DNA of 33,578 nt from Euryarchaeota archaeon RBG_16_67_27 (GTDB taxonomy: Archaea > Thermoplasmatota > Thermoplasmata > RBG-16-68-12), in assembly GCA_001800745.1 (NCBI GenBank), contig MGVZ01000045.1, positions 10,342 to 43,919 on the forward strand. The letters run 5' to 3'. Of this stretch, positions 1-6,978 are shown piece after piece (the stretch's first letter is position 1; the number at the start of each line of letters is the position of its first letter). A program made the position numbers and the translations under genes. Below the pieces are notes generated by a model. That model saw nothing but the letters and a program-made list of their open reading frames with translations. It made no database searches and was not told where the DNA came from.

Positions 1-85
1 CCCGCCGCTCGCCGCGGACAGGCCACTCCACGCCCGACTCCCGGATTCGGTCCCGGAGGAGCCCCATCCGGACCTCGAACGCCAT
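1..85 (-). CDS. unidentified protein, N-terminal fragment cut by window edge
   Basis: An open frame starts at an ATG at 85 and runs leftward off the window. It encodes 28 visible residues (MAFEVRMGLLRDRIRESG...), a basic, helix-prone start that I do not recognise. Support comes from a TATA-like CAACCTTATG at 111-120, about 29 bases before the ATG, the spacing expected of a leaderless archaeal gene. The gene is divergent from the PHP gene at 187. No function can be inferred from so short a piece. Confidence 0.45.
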   Translation of the reverse strand, partial: MAFEVRMGLLRDRIRESGVEWPVRGERR

Positions 86-110
86 CGGCGGACGATGGGA
101 CCGCCGAGCC

Positions 111-120
111 CATAAGGTTG
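111..120 (-). promoter_or_regulatory. TATA box for the partial leftward gene
   Basis: Read on the minus strand the sequence is CAACCTTATG, centred about 29 bases before the ATG at 85. It matches the AACCTTTA-like element seen before many genes in this window. Confidence 0.5.
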
Positions 121-148
121 ACCGAGGAGTCCCGTCGACCGTCCCCGC

Positions 149-160
149 AAAACCTTTAGA
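149..160 (+). promoter_or_regulatory. TATA box for the PHP gene
   Basis: AAAACCTTTAGA lies about 30 bases before the ATG at 187. The spacing implies a leaderless or nearly leaderless transcript. Confidence 0.6.
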
Positions 161-186
161 GTCTCGGCCCGCTTGCCGCGTTCCCG

Positions 187-849
187 ATGCTCCTCGACCT
201 CCACAACCACACCCGCTACTCCCCCGACTCCCGCGTATCCCCCGCGGACCTCGTCGGGATCGCGAGGCGAATCGGCCTGGACGGCGTCGCGATCTCGGAT
301 CACAATTCGATCGGCGGAGTCGCCGAGGCGGAGGCGGCCGCGGGCGACGGATTCCTCGTTATCCCCGCCTGCGAGGTGTCGACGAGCGAGGGGCACGTCT
401 TGGCGTACGGAGTGCGGGAGGCACCGCCCCGGGGCCTCGGAGCCGCGGAGACGATTGAGCGGATCGTCGCCCTCGGGGGCGTGCCCGTCGCCGCCCATCC
501 CTACCGGTTCTGGTCGGGCCTCGGCGAGGCGGCCGTCCGCGCGGCCCCATTCCCTGCGCACGAGACGTGCAATGGCCGCACGCTCGGCCGCGGGAACGCG
601 AGAGCCCGGGCTTTCGCCCGAGCCCGGAACGCCGGGGAGACGGGCGGGAGCGACAGCCACTTCCTAGACGAGATCGCCCGCGCCGTCACGAGCGTGAACG
701 CGGGACCGATGGAGCTCGACGGCGTCCTCCAAGCGATCCACCAGGGGCGGACGAAGGCCCAAGGCCAGGACCGCGGACCCTCCGCCACCGCCAGGTACGT
801 GACGAAGTGCGTCGGGGAGTGGATCTTCCGCGGGATGCGTCGGATCTGA
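187..849 (+). CDS. PHP-domain metal-dependent phosphoesterase
   Basis: The 220-aa protein has the PHP (polymerase and histidinol phosphatase) metal-binding signature. Seen in order are HNHTRYSPDS near residues 6-15, SDHNS near 37-41, the acidic EVST near 63, AHPYR near 103 and GGSDSH near 152. These supply the His and Asp ligands of a two- or three-metal site that hydrolyses phosphoesters. The length fits stand-alone archaeal PHP proteins; the natural substrate cannot be told from sequence. The ATG at 187 sits 30 bases after a TATA element. The stop codon directly abuts the stop of the opposing Roadblock gene. The C-terminal 40 residues are basic and outside the metal site. Confidence 0.88.
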   Translation: MLLDLHNHTRYSPDSRVSPADLVGIARRIGLDGVAISDHNSIGGVAEAEAAAGDGFLVIPACEVSTSEGHVLAYGVREAPPRGLGAAETIERIVALGGVPVAAHPYRFWSGLGEAAVRAAPFPAHETCNGRTLGRGNARARAFARARNAGETGGSDSHFLDEIARAVTSVNAGPMELDGVLQAIHQGRTKAQGQDRGPSATARYVTKCVGEWIFRGMRRI

Positions 850-1209
850 CTACAGGCTCTCCTCGATCCTCGGTATGTACTTCTCGATCGCCGCCTCGAC
901 CTTCCCCGGGTCCGCGCTGGCCGGCAGGCGCAACGCGAGGACGGTCTTCCGCCCCGTGCGCACGACGAGGCATTTCCCGCCGCTCGTCGAGATCACGACG
1001 CTGTGCAGCCCCTCCTTGAGCTCCGCGGCGACTGTGTCCGCGGAGCCGATGACGACGGCGAACATCGAGGCGAACGTGTCCACGTAGACCCCCTTCGGGG
1101 CGGTCCCCGCGAGGAACGAGCCGGCGAGGGACACGAGGACGCAGTTCTGGACGCCCTCGTTCCGCTCAATCTCGGAAAGGATCGACTCGATCGCGGCAAA
1201 ATCGGCCAT
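850..1209 (-). CDS. Roadblock/LC7-domain protein
   Basis: The 119-aa protein has the single-domain Roadblock/LC7 pattern: an N-terminal helix (IESILSEIERNEGVQ), a strand pair around CVLVSLAGSFLAG, a central helix, and later strands around GKCLVVRTGRKTVLALRLP. Archaeal and bacterial members usually dimerise and bind small Ras-like GTPases or act in polarity and signalling complexes. No GTPase gene is adjacent, so the partner is unknown. The ATG at 1209 has a purine-rich GAGGACGG upstream. A TATA-like element lies at 1269-1279. The gene converges on the PHP gene with no bases between the two stop codons. Confidence 0.85.
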   Translation of the reverse strand: MADFAAIESILSEIERNEGVQNCVLVSLAGSFLAGTAPKGVYVDTFASMFAVVIGSADTVAAELKEGLHSVVISTSGGKCLVVRTGRKTVLALRLPASADPGKVEAAIEKYIPRIEESL

Positions 1210-1268
1210 AGAGATCCGTCCTCGGCCCTCGTCACGGCGGGCTGCGCCCCGATTGCGAGGGGAGGGGA

Positions 1269-1279
1269 TTAAACCTTTG
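1269..1279 (-). promoter_or_regulatory. TATA-like element for the Roadblock gene
   Basis: CAAAGGTTTAA on the minus strand is the only AT-rich segment between ribH and the Roadblock gene. It would place the transcript start near 1248, leaving a leader of about 40 bases. Confidence 0.4.
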
Positions 1280-1306
1280 CGCCCTGATTTCCATCGAGCG
1301 AACCGT

Positions 1307-1714
1307 TCAGAGACCCCGGAGGAGCTCGTGCATTGCGACCACGGCGTCGACCGCGCGGCTCGCGCTGTCGATCCGGGCTAGCGCCTGCTCGTCCGACATT
1401 CCCGGCCCCGTGATCCCGAGTCCGACCGGCTTCCCCGCGCGGAGGGCGATGTCCATGAGGCCCGAGCACGACGCGGTCATGATCGCCTCGTCGTGGAGGG
1501 TCTCCCCCTTGATGACGGCGCCGATTGCCACGACGCCGTCGACGTCCCCGCGCTCGAGGAGTCGCTGCGCGGCGAGCGGGATCTCGTACGCGCCGGGGAC
1601 GCGCACGACCGCGGAGACCTGGACACCCCGCTCGCGCGCCCTCGCGAGGGCCCGCTCGACCATGCGGTCGACGACCTCGCGGTTGAAAAGCGACGCGACG
1701 ATCGCCACCCTCAA
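1307..1714 (-). CDS. ribH: 6,7-dimethyl-8-ribityllumazine synthase
   Basis: Lumazine synthase condenses 5-amino-6-ribitylaminouracil with 3,4-dihydroxy-2-butanone 4-phosphate, the penultimate step of riboflavin synthesis; the enzyme usually forms large capsid-like or pentameric assemblies. The 135-aa protein shows VAIVASLFNREVV at the N-terminus, GAYEIP in the active site and AIGAVIKGETLHDE, the family's phosphate- and substrate-binding segment, then the EQALAR C-terminal helix. The start is a TTG at 1714 that overlaps the ribC stop as TTGA. This gives M-R-V-A-I-V, the usual family N-terminus; the track's longer ORF is read-through into ribC. It is the last gene of ribB-ribL-ribC-ribH. Confidence 0.93.
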   Translation of the reverse strand: MRVAIVASLFNREVVDRMVERALARARERGVQVSAVVRVPGAYEIPLAAQRLLERGDVDGVVAIGAVIKGETLHDEAIMTASCSGLMDIALRAGKPVGLGITGPGMSDEQALARIDSASRAVDAVVAMHELLRGL

Positions 1715-2184
1715 GGAACCTTCACCCGCAGAGGACCCGCGTCCGCGTACCCCTCGCGCTGGCCGGTCCCAGCGCGGGCGCGGATCGCCTCGGGCCGGAA
1801 GAGGAGGTCGTACGCGTTCACCGCGTGCTCCCGAGTGCGGCGGTCGAACAGCCACGCGAGCTTCTCGTCGTCCGGAGCCTCCTCCTCGTGGACCATGACG
1901 CCGATCACATGGCGACCGACCTGGGCCTGGACGAGCTGGAGACCAAAGTCCGCGGCGAGGGCGCAATCCTTGTCCACGGTCTGCTGTCCGACCATGCCGA
2001 CCGCGATCACGAGATCGCAGCCCCGGTCGAAGAGGATCCGCGAGCCTGCGGCGAGGTCCTTGATCCCCGGGACCGTGTACCGCTCGACCTTGAAACCGCC
2101 GCCGAGCTTCCGGAGCTCGTGGACCGCGGAAGCGGCCATGTCGAACCGCGCGAACGACGTGTCGACGATCCCGATCCGCTTCAG
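1711..2184 (-). CDS. ribC: archaeal-type riboflavin synthase (CTG start)
   Basis: This is the archaeal riboflavin synthase, related to lumazine synthase and unlike bacterial RibE. It dismutates two lumazines to riboflavin. Seen are KRIGIVDTSFARFDMA at the N-terminus, YTVPGIKDL, a GCDLVIAVGM strand, QLVQAQ and VMVHEEEAPDDEKL, all in family order. At 157 aa the length is normal. No ATG, GTG or TTG is in frame at the right place. The only sensible start is the CTG at 2184, which overlaps the ribL stop as CTGA and gives M-K-R-I-G-I-V-D. The track start at 2358 would add 58 residues of read-through from ribL. Confidence 0.9.
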   Translation of the reverse strand: MKRIGIVDTSFARFDMAASAVHELRKLGGGFKVERYTVPGIKDLAAGSRILFDRGCDLVIAVGMVGQQTVDKDCALAADFGLQLVQAQVGRHVIGVMVHEEEAPDDEKLAWLFDRRTREHAVNAYDLLFRPEAIRARAGTGQREGYADAGPLRVKVP

Positions 2185-2669
2185 CGCTTTCGGAGCGGCC
2201 CCCGTTCCTCGGCCGGCGGTTCCCCTTCGACGTGCCTGAGCTTCTCCTGCAGCGCGAGCCACTCGCCCACCTTCCTCACGATCTTGCGCGTTCCGTCGAG
2301 GTCTCCCTCGAACTTCGGCAGACGCACCACCCGCGTGCCGAGACCCCGCCTCCCACACTCCTCGAGGATCCGGTTCTCGTCATGGGCCTGGTCGAACCCG
2401 AGCACGATGATGTCCGGCCGGACCTCCTGGAGGATCTCGTAGATGTTCCCCTCGTGCCCGAGGAGCACGCGGTCCACGGGCTTGAGGGCGGATACGATCT
2501 GGACCCTGGACGCCTCCGAGGTGATCGGCTCGTGCTTGAACTTCCGCGCGGTGCTGTCCCGTGCGACGACGACGACGAGCTCGTCACCGAGCCTGCGGGC
2601 CTCCTCGAGGAAGTAGATGTGACCGGGATGGAGGAGATCGAAGACCCCCGTCGCCATTACGCGGACCAT
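2181..2669 (-). CDS. ribL: archaeal FAD synthetase (FMN adenylyltransferase)
   Basis: RibL is the archaeal nucleotidyltransferase that makes FAD from FMN and a nucleoside triphosphate. The 162-aa protein begins MVRVMATGVFDLLHPGH, containing the HxGH nucleotide-binding motif, and continues with LVVVVARD, ALKPVDRVLLG and PDIIVLGFDQ, as in the Methanocaldococcus enzyme. The typical C-terminal SRTSK-type motif is represented by DGTRKIVRKV. The ATG at 2669 matches the family N-terminus and overlaps ribB by 13 bases. A second ATG at 2657, in the coupled arrangement TAATG, is an alternative start. The C-terminal 20 residues are charged and probably disordered. Confidence 0.88.
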   Translation of the reverse strand: MVRVMATGVFDLLHPGHIYFLEEARRLGDELVVVVARDSTARKFKHEPITSEASRVQIVSALKPVDRVLLGHEGNIYEILQEVRPDIIVLGFDQAHDENRILEECGRRGLGTRVVRLPKFEGDLDGTRKIVRKVGEWLALQEKLRHVEGEPPAEERGPLRKR

Positions 2670-3355
2670 GCGCGCCACGCCTGGAGGATGTCCTGTCCTT
2701 CCAGGAACACGAGATTTCGCTCTCGCGCATATGCCTTTGCATCCTCCCGGGTCCTGGCGAGGCCGTCGTCGGACATCATCTCGCAGATCGTGGCGCTGGG
2801 GACGAGTCCCGCGATGACCATGAGGGCCGTCGTGAGCTCCGTATGCCCCCGCCGAGACGCGAGGAGGGGCTCCGCGGCGTTGAGGATCGGAACGTGTCCT
2901 GGCGAACGGAACTCGCGGGTGAACGCGGCCGCCGCCCAGCCGTTCTCGCGACCCAATGCCTCTCGCGCGAGCGCCGCGACGCGGGAGATCGTGAGGGCCC
3001 GGTCGCGGTCCGTGATCCCCGTGAACGTGTCGCGATGGTTCACCGTGATCGAGAACGCGCTGTGCCGGTCGTACCGCATGTCCTCCGTCGCGACCGCCTC
3101 GAGGAGCGGGTACGCCCTGCCGGCGGTCCGGAGGATGTCCGTCATCAGAGGCAGGCCGAGCCGCGAGTGGACCCCGCCGGACAGGGTCACGCACACCAGG
3201 CCGCCCGCATCCTTGCGGAGGGTTCGGACCGCCGGAGGGCTCACGAACTCGCTCGCGAGCGTGAGGTCCGTCTCCTCCTCCCGGCCATCACCGTCGTAGA
3301 CGAGGACGAACTCCCCGCGGCGAAGCGCCTCGACGGCCCGGACGATGTCGCCCAC
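2657..3355 (-). CDS. ribB: 3,4-dihydroxy-2-butanone 4-phosphate synthase
   Basis: RibB converts ribulose 5-phosphate to dihydroxybutanone phosphate plus formate and feeds lumazine synthase. The 232-aa protein has the acidic metal- and substrate-binding loop DGDGREEETDL near residues 21-31, AGGLVCV, SITVNHRDTFTGI with DRA, the F-R-SPGHVP segment and the RRGHTE motif. There is no fused GTP cyclohydrolase II domain, as usual in archaea. The start is a GTG at 3355. It is the first gene of the four-gene riboflavin/FAD operon. An AT-rich element about 27 bases upstream suggests leaderless initiation. The region between it and the divergent isomerase could also hold an RbkR operator, but I see no clear symmetry. 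Confidence 0.93.
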   Translation of the reverse strand: MGDIVRAVEALRRGEFVLVYDGDGREEETDLTLASEFVSPPAVRTLRKDAGGLVCVTLSGGVHSRLGLPLMTDILRTAGRAYPLLEAVATEDMRYDRHSAFSITVNHRDTFTGITDRDRALTISRVAALAREALGRENGWAAAAFTREFRSPGHVPILNAAEPLLASRRGHTELTTALMVIAGLVPSATICEMMSDDGLARTREDAKAYARERNLVFLEGQDILQAWRAWSA

Positions 3356-3375
3356 GAGAGGCCCGACGTGTCCGG

Positions 3376-3398
3376 CTCATATCAATGTTTTTGTAACT
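3376..3398. promoter_or_regulatory. divergent promoter region, ribB / isomerase
   Basis: This is the only AT-rich stretch between the divergent genes. On the minus strand, ATTGATATGAG is centred about 27 bases before the ribB GTG. On the plus strand, TTTTTGTAACTA would start transcription near 3419, upstream of the Shine-Dalgarno GGAGG before the ATG at 3437. Confidence 0.5.
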
Positions 3399-3436
3399 AC
3401 CCGATTCTCGGTTGCGAGGGTCCGGTCGGAGGCCTT

Positions 3437-4513
3437 ATGTCCGCAGGCCCGCTTCGACCCGCGTTGCTCGAGGCGTCTGCGGTCGCGAGGACGGATCCCG
3501 GGAAGATGCGGGAGATCATCGCCTCGATGCCCGAGCAGCTCCTCGAAGGCCTCCGGCGCGGGATCGGGACCCATGCGCCGCTCCAGGATGCGCGCCACGT
3601 GTTCGTCGTCGGGATGGGCGGGTCCGCGATCGCGGGGGACATCTTCCGCGCGTGGATCGCGAGCCGCTCGAAGGTCCCGATCCAGGTCGTCCGGGACTAC
3701 CGTCTTCCCTCGTACGCGCAACCGGGGGACGTCGTGGTCGCGGTGAGCTACTCCGGGGAGACGGAGGAGACGCTCGCGGCGACCGCGGACGGGATCAAGC
3801 TCGGCTGCCACCTCGTCGCAGTCACGTCGGGGGGAACCCTCGCGAGCCTCGCCCGGTCCGCAAAGGCGGACGTCGTCGAGATCCCGGGCGGCTTGCCGCC
3901 GCGGGGCGCGTTCGGCCACCTCTTTGGAATCCTCCCCGGGATAGGCGAGGACTGGGTCTACGGGGACCTCCGCGGGGAACTCGAACGCGCGGTCGTCCAC
4001 CTGAAGGGGCTCCGCGAGCGGCTCAGGCCCGACACCCCGAAATCGAGGAACCGCGCGAAGGCGCTCGCCGTGCGACTCAGGGGGAAGACCCCCGTGGTCT
4101 ACGGCGCCCCGCCCTTCACGGCGGTCGCGAAGCGCTGGCAGACCCAGCTGAACGAGAACGCGAAGGTCCTTGCCTTCTCTTCGGAGTTCCCGGAGGCGGA
4201 CCACAACGAGCTCGTCGGTTGGTGCTCCGACGGAACGTCGCGGCGGTTCGCGCCCGTCTTCCTGCGCGACTCCGACGAGACCCCGGAGATGCGCCGGCGG
4301 CTCGATGCGACCGCGGCCCTGATGGCGCGCGGCGCGAAGGTCGAGCAGCTCGAGGACGAGGATGACGAGCTCCTCGGGCGGATGCTCGGGCTCCTGTTCC
4401 TGGGCGACTACGTGAGCCTGTACCTTGCGACGCTCCGGCGCGTGGACCCCCTGCCCGTCGCGCCCATCGACGAGCTCAAGGCGCGGCTCGCACGGCGGCA
4501 CGGAAAAAGCTGA
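3437..4513 (+). CDS. bifunctional phosphoglucose/phosphomannose isomerase
   Basis: The enzyme interconverts glucose-6-phosphate or mannose-6-phosphate with fructose-6-phosphate. The 358-aa protein has two SIS domains. The first carries GMGGSAIAGD near residues 55-64 and SYSGETEET near 102-110. The second carries WQTQLNENAK and FPEADHNELVGW, the family's catalytic Glu/His segment. The length is normal for archaeal PGI/PMI. The start is the ATG at 3437, five bases after GGAGG; the 650-aa ORF in the track reads through upstream non-coding sequence. The 3' end stops one base short of the convergent tRNA-Ser gene. Confidence 0.92.
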   Translation: MSAGPLRPALLEASAVARTDPGKMREIIASMPEQLLEGLRRGIGTHAPLQDARHVFVVGMGGSAIAGDIFRAWIASRSKVPIQVVRDYRLPSYAQPGDVVVAVSYSGETEETLAATADGIKLGCHLVAVTSGGTLASLARSAKADVVEIPGGLPPRGAFGHLFGILPGIGEDWVYGDLRGELERAVVHLKGLRERLRPDTPKSRNRAKALAVRLRGKTPVVYGAPPFTAVAKRWQTQLNENAKVLAFSSEFPEADHNELVGWCSDGTSRRFAPVFLRDSDETPEMRRRLDATAALMARGAKVEQLEDEDDELLGRMLGLLFLGDYVSLYLATLRRVDPLPVAPIDELKARLARRHGKS

Positions 4514-4514
4514 A

Positions 4515-4633
4515 CGCCGAGGGGGAGACTTTCAGGCAGCCGTCATCAGAGCGGCGGGAGCCTTTTGAACTCCCGGGGCCTTGCGACCACCAGCTCTCCA
4601 AGCTGGCGCCCTACCGGACTAGGCGACCTCGGC
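4515..4633 (-). tRNA. tRNA-Ser (GGA) with an intron in the T-loop
   Basis: Acceptor strands GCCGAGG and CCTCGGC pair fully, with discriminator G at 4515. The anticodon arm is CCAGC-TTGGAGA-GCTGG, giving anticodon GGA. A long variable arm follows, as expected of a class II tRNA-Ser. The T-arm is interrupted: GGGAGTTCAAA and TCTCCC are separated by 35 bases. Removing 4529-4563 restores GGGAG-TTCAAAT-CTCCC and an 84-base mature tRNA. CCA is not encoded. A strong TATA lies upstream at 4662-4671. The gene lies between cbf5 (same strand) and the convergent isomerase. Confidence 0.93.
4529..4563 (-). other. tRNA intron at position 59/60 in tRNA-Ser, with perfect BHB
   Basis: The bulge-helix-bulge is complete: outer helix GGGAG/CTCCC, central 4-bp helix TTCA/TGAA, 3-base bulges AAA (5' side) and AGT (3' side), and inner helix GGC/GCC. 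Cutting after the second base of each bulge gives exons ending TTCAAA and starting TCTCCC. That recreates the standard TTCAAAT loop, so the splice sites are well determined. Confidence 0.9.
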
Positions 4634-4661
4634 ACCCAGCGCTCGCGCCATCGGCTCCGCT

Positions 4662-4671
4662 GTAATAAAGG
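4662..4671 (-). promoter_or_regulatory. TATA box for tRNA-Ser
   Basis: CCTTTATTAC on the minus strand lies about 33 bases before the mature 5' end, implying a leader of roughly 8 bases removed by RNase P. Confidence 0.65.
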
Positions 4672-4692
4672 TTCTCCGTCAAAGGTTCTCCG
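4667..4692. repeat. tandem 12-bp direct repeat AAAGGTTCTCCG
   Basis: Two perfect copies lie at 4667-4678 and 4681-4692, separated by two bases. One overlaps the tRNA-Ser TATA box; the other lies just upstream of it, between the tRNA and the cbf5 stop. Confidence 0.6.
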
Positions 4693-4700
4693 CCGGGTTC

Positions 4701-5657
4701 TCACTTCCAGAGCTTCGGGTACGTGCCCGGGTCCATGAGCACGCGTGCCGTGTCCGCGGCGATGCCCGACTTCGCGACGACGACCTCGTCCGTCGTCAGG
4801 AGGGACTTCGCGAACGCGACCGCTTCTCCTTTAGCGCTGAACACGCCGACGGCTTGCCCCCGCCGGATGCCCGGGGTGAGCCGCGCGATGCCCGGGACCG
4901 CGAGGTTCGCCCCGTGGCAGATTGCGTCGACCGCCGTGTCCTTCACGACAATCTGCGGGAGGTGTGCGAGGAGCCGCTCGAAGGGCACGAGCGCCTTGCG
5001 GAGCGGCGCCTCGTCCCCCTCCTCCTTCCAGAAGGCGATCGCGTCCCGGTACGCGTTCAGCGGAAGGGCCTCCGTCTCCCGGAACGTCGCGGTGCGCGTC
5101 CTGCGCAGGTCGACCATGTTCGCCCCGACGCCGAGCGCCTCTCCGAGGTCCGCGCAGAGCGTCCGGACGTACGTGCCGGATTCGCAGCGCACGCGGAAGA
5201 GAACGTTCCTCCCCGAGATCTCAATCGCCTCGAACTCGTACACGTGACGGGACCTCCGCTCGCGCTTCACCGCCGACCGGACCGGGGGCGTCTGGTAGAC
5301 CTCCCCCACGAAGCGCCCGATCATCGTGCTCAGCCGGCGGGCGTCGACGTCCTGATGGAGCTGGAGCACGCCGACGTACTCCTTGTCCCCCTCGAGCACG
5401 GCCTCGAGCCCCCGCGTCGCGTCGGCGAGGGCGACGGGGAGCACGCCGGTGACCCGGGGATCGAGGGTGCCGGAGTGTCCTGCACGCGGCACCCCGAACA
5501 TGTCCCGCACCCAGGCGCTCACCTGGTGGGACGTCGGCCCCTGGGGCTTGTCGACGAGCGCGACGCCGAGCCGGATCGCGTCCCGGATCGCGCGCGCTTC
5601 AGGCCGGGTGCCGTGCTTCGAGTCCGGGGTGTCGTGGAGGACGACGAGCTCGGTCAT
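4701..5657 (-). CDS. cbf5: tRNA/rRNA pseudouridine synthase Cbf5 (TruB family)
   Basis: Cbf5 is the catalytic subunit of archaeal H/ACA RNPs and can also make pseudouridine 55 in tRNA. The 318-aa protein has VALVDKPQGPTSHQ, the catalytic AGHSGTLDPRVTG loop with its Asp, KEYVGVLQLH, YQTPPVRSAVKR and CESGTYVRTLCADLG, then a C-terminal PUA domain (from about residue 240, LPQIVVKDTAVDAICHGANL). The ATG at 5657 overlaps the cmk stop as ATGA; the 767-aa ORF in the track is read-through of cmk and EMC3 in the wrong frame. EMC3-cmk-cbf5 is a conserved archaeal order, often beside secY and adk, which are absent here. Confidence 0.95.
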   Translation of the reverse strand: MTELVVLHDTPDSKHGTRPEARAIRDAIRLGVALVDKPQGPTSHQVSAWVRDMFGVPRAGHSGTLDPRVTGVLPVALADATRGLEAVLEGDKEYVGVLQLHQDVDARRLSTMIGRFVGEVYQTPPVRSAVKRERRSRHVYEFEAIEISGRNVLFRVRCESGTYVRTLCADLGEALGVGANMVDLRRTRTATFRETEALPLNAYRDAIAFWKEEGDEAPLRKALVPFERLLAHLPQIVVKDTAVDAICHGANLAVPGIARLTPGIRRGQAVGVFSAKGEAVAFAKSLLTTDEVVVAKSGIAADTARVLMDPGTYPKLWK

Positions 5658-6193
5658 CCTGCCACCCGCGCGAGGATGGTCTCGACGATTCGCTCGGGGG
5701 TCTTTTCGGAGGAATCGACGACGAGGTCGTACACGCCGCGGTCGTCGAGGTCGATGCCGTAGACCTCCCGGTACCGGGTCCGCTCGGACCGCTCCCTCAC
5801 CTCGATCTCGTGGCGCGCGGCAGCGGCGCTCCCGCGTTCCCGTTCCTCGACGCGCCGCGCCCGGACATCGACGGGTGCGTCGATCCAGACCTTGAGGCAC
5901 GGGATCCGCCGCTGGGACAGGAGGTATGCCTGGATCCTCCCGTCGACAACGATGTCGTCGCCCATCGCGTCCCGACGGAGGACCTCCTCGAGGACGAGGC
6001 GGTCGAGCTCCCGGTCGATTCCGGGGTCGGCCTCCGCGGCCCGGGAGAACGCAAGGATGTCCATGCCCCGGGCCTTCGCCATCTCCCGGAATCGTGCGCC
6101 GGCGGACACGAGGGCGTAGCCGAAGCCCTCCGCGAGGCGCTCCGCGACCGTCGTCTTCCCGCTTCCAGGAGGACCGCCGATCGCGATGATCAT
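5654..6193 (-). CDS. cmk: archaeal cytidylate kinase
   Basis: This kinase phosphorylates CMP and dCMP for pyrimidine nucleotide supply. The 179-aa protein begins MIIAIGGPPGSGKTTVAERLA, a Walker A loop. It then shows the short archaeal CMP-kinase pattern: VSAGARFREMAKARGMD, DRELD, DIVVDGRIQAYLL, LKVWIDAPVDVRARRVEERE and YGIDLDDRGVYDLVVDSS, the last matching the family's Tyr-x-x-Asp-ϕ-x-Asp segment. The length is typical of the archaeal family. It starts at an ATG nine bases after the EMC3 stop and overlaps cbf5 by four bases. Confidence 0.93.
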   Translation of the reverse strand: MIIAIGGPPGSGKTTVAERLAEGFGYALVSAGARFREMAKARGMDILAFSRAAEADPGIDRELDRLVLEEVLRRDAMGDDIVVDGRIQAYLLSQRRIPCLKVWIDAPVDVRARRVEERERGSAAAARHEIEVRERSERTRYREVYGIDLDDRGVYDLVVDSSEKTPERIVETILARVAG

Positions 6194-6202
6194 CCGGACC
6201 CC

Positions 6203-6934
6203 TCAGGCCCGGTCCGGCTCCGCACGGAGGGGTAGCCCCATCTCGCGGAGGCGACGGCGGAAGCGGACGTACTTCATCACGCGGGAGACGATCTGCCCGA
6301 AGGGGATCGCGAGGAGCGAGTAGAGGAGGACCCAGGACGGGAACACGTAGATCGACGGCAGCCACACGTTCGAGGACCACGGGACCGCGATGAACTGGTT
6401 CCCGTTCGCCGACAGGGAGAAGTCGACGAACGTCCGGAGCCAGCTGAACATGACGATGAACACGAACATCGTGAGGGCCATCGACTTGTATGGCGAGAAC
6501 ATGAGGGCCATCTGGTCCTGCTGGAACCCCTTCTGCGCCTCCATGAGCTGCTCGAGCCGCGCCTTGTTCCCCTTCCGGACCGCGTCCATCCGCTCCCTGC
6601 TCCACGCGCGCATGATCTTCTGCGTCCGCGCCTGCCGGACCCAGTTCGTGAAGTAGTCCCGGACGATCGACGAGAGGGTCGTCGTGAACATCCCCGCGAG
6701 GAGGATCGTGATCACGGGGATCGCCGCGTTGAACCCCAGGAGGGGCGTGAGAACCGCACTCGCCGCGTTGCCGGCGATCTGTGCGAGCTGCGGGTCGAAG
6801 AGCGTCCAGAACGCGAGGAGGAAGAGGAAGATCATGACGAACCGAGAGAGGCTCCCCTTCGGCATCGCGGGGGCGCGGGGGGCGGAGGGCTCCGCTGCGT
6901 CGGGTCCGTCCGGGGTCTCCGAGGCGTCGGCCAC
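6203..6934 (-). CDS. EMC3/TMCO1-family (DUF106) membrane insertase homologue
   Basis: The 243-aa protein is an archaeal member of the Oxa1 superfamily, related to eukaryotic EMC3 and TMCO1, which help insert membrane proteins. After a 25-residue Ala/Pro-rich N-terminus come hydrophobic segments near residues 32-48 and 68-85, a long charged coiled-coil region (NWVRQARTQKIMRAWSRERMDAVRKGNKARLEQLMEAQ) that would contact the ribosome, then segments near 150-168 and 195-215 and a basic tail. This TM-coiled coil-TM-TM layout is diagnostic. The start is a GTG at 6934, 25 bases from a TATA box, so the mRNA is probably leaderless. It heads EMC3-cmk-cbf5. Confidence 0.88.
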   Translation of the reverse strand: MADASETPDGPDAAEPSAPRAPAMPKGSLSRFVMIFLFLLAFWTLFDPQLAQIAGNAASAVLTPLLGFNAAIPVITILLAGMFTTTLSSIVRDYFTNWVRQARTQKIMRAWSRERMDAVRKGNKARLEQLMEAQKGFQQDQMALMFSPYKSMALTMFVFIVMFSWLRTFVDFSLSANGNQFIAVPWSSNVWLPSIYVFPSWVLLYSLLAIPFGQIVSRVMKYVRFRRRLREMGLPLRAEPDRA

Positions 6935-6955
6935 GCACTGACGAAAGGGCCTTTC

Positions 6956-6964
6956 GATATAAGG
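6956..6964 (-). promoter_or_regulatory. TATA box for EMC3-cmk-cbf5
   Basis: CCTTATATC on the minus strand, centred about 26 bases before the GTG at 6934, implies a leaderless transcript. Confidence 0.6.
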
Positions 6965-6978
6965 ATTTCCAGGCCGAC

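Noticed and set aside
3356-3436. FMN riboswitch before ribB
   Set aside because: The 81-base gap is too short for an FMN aptamer and lacks its conserved core; archaeal riboflavin genes are normally controlled by a protein repressor.
4529-4563. C/D box sRNA inside the tRNA-Ser intron (TGATGA followed by CTGA)
   Set aside because: Only seven bases separate the two boxes, too few for a guide, and the CTGA bases take part in the splice-site helix.
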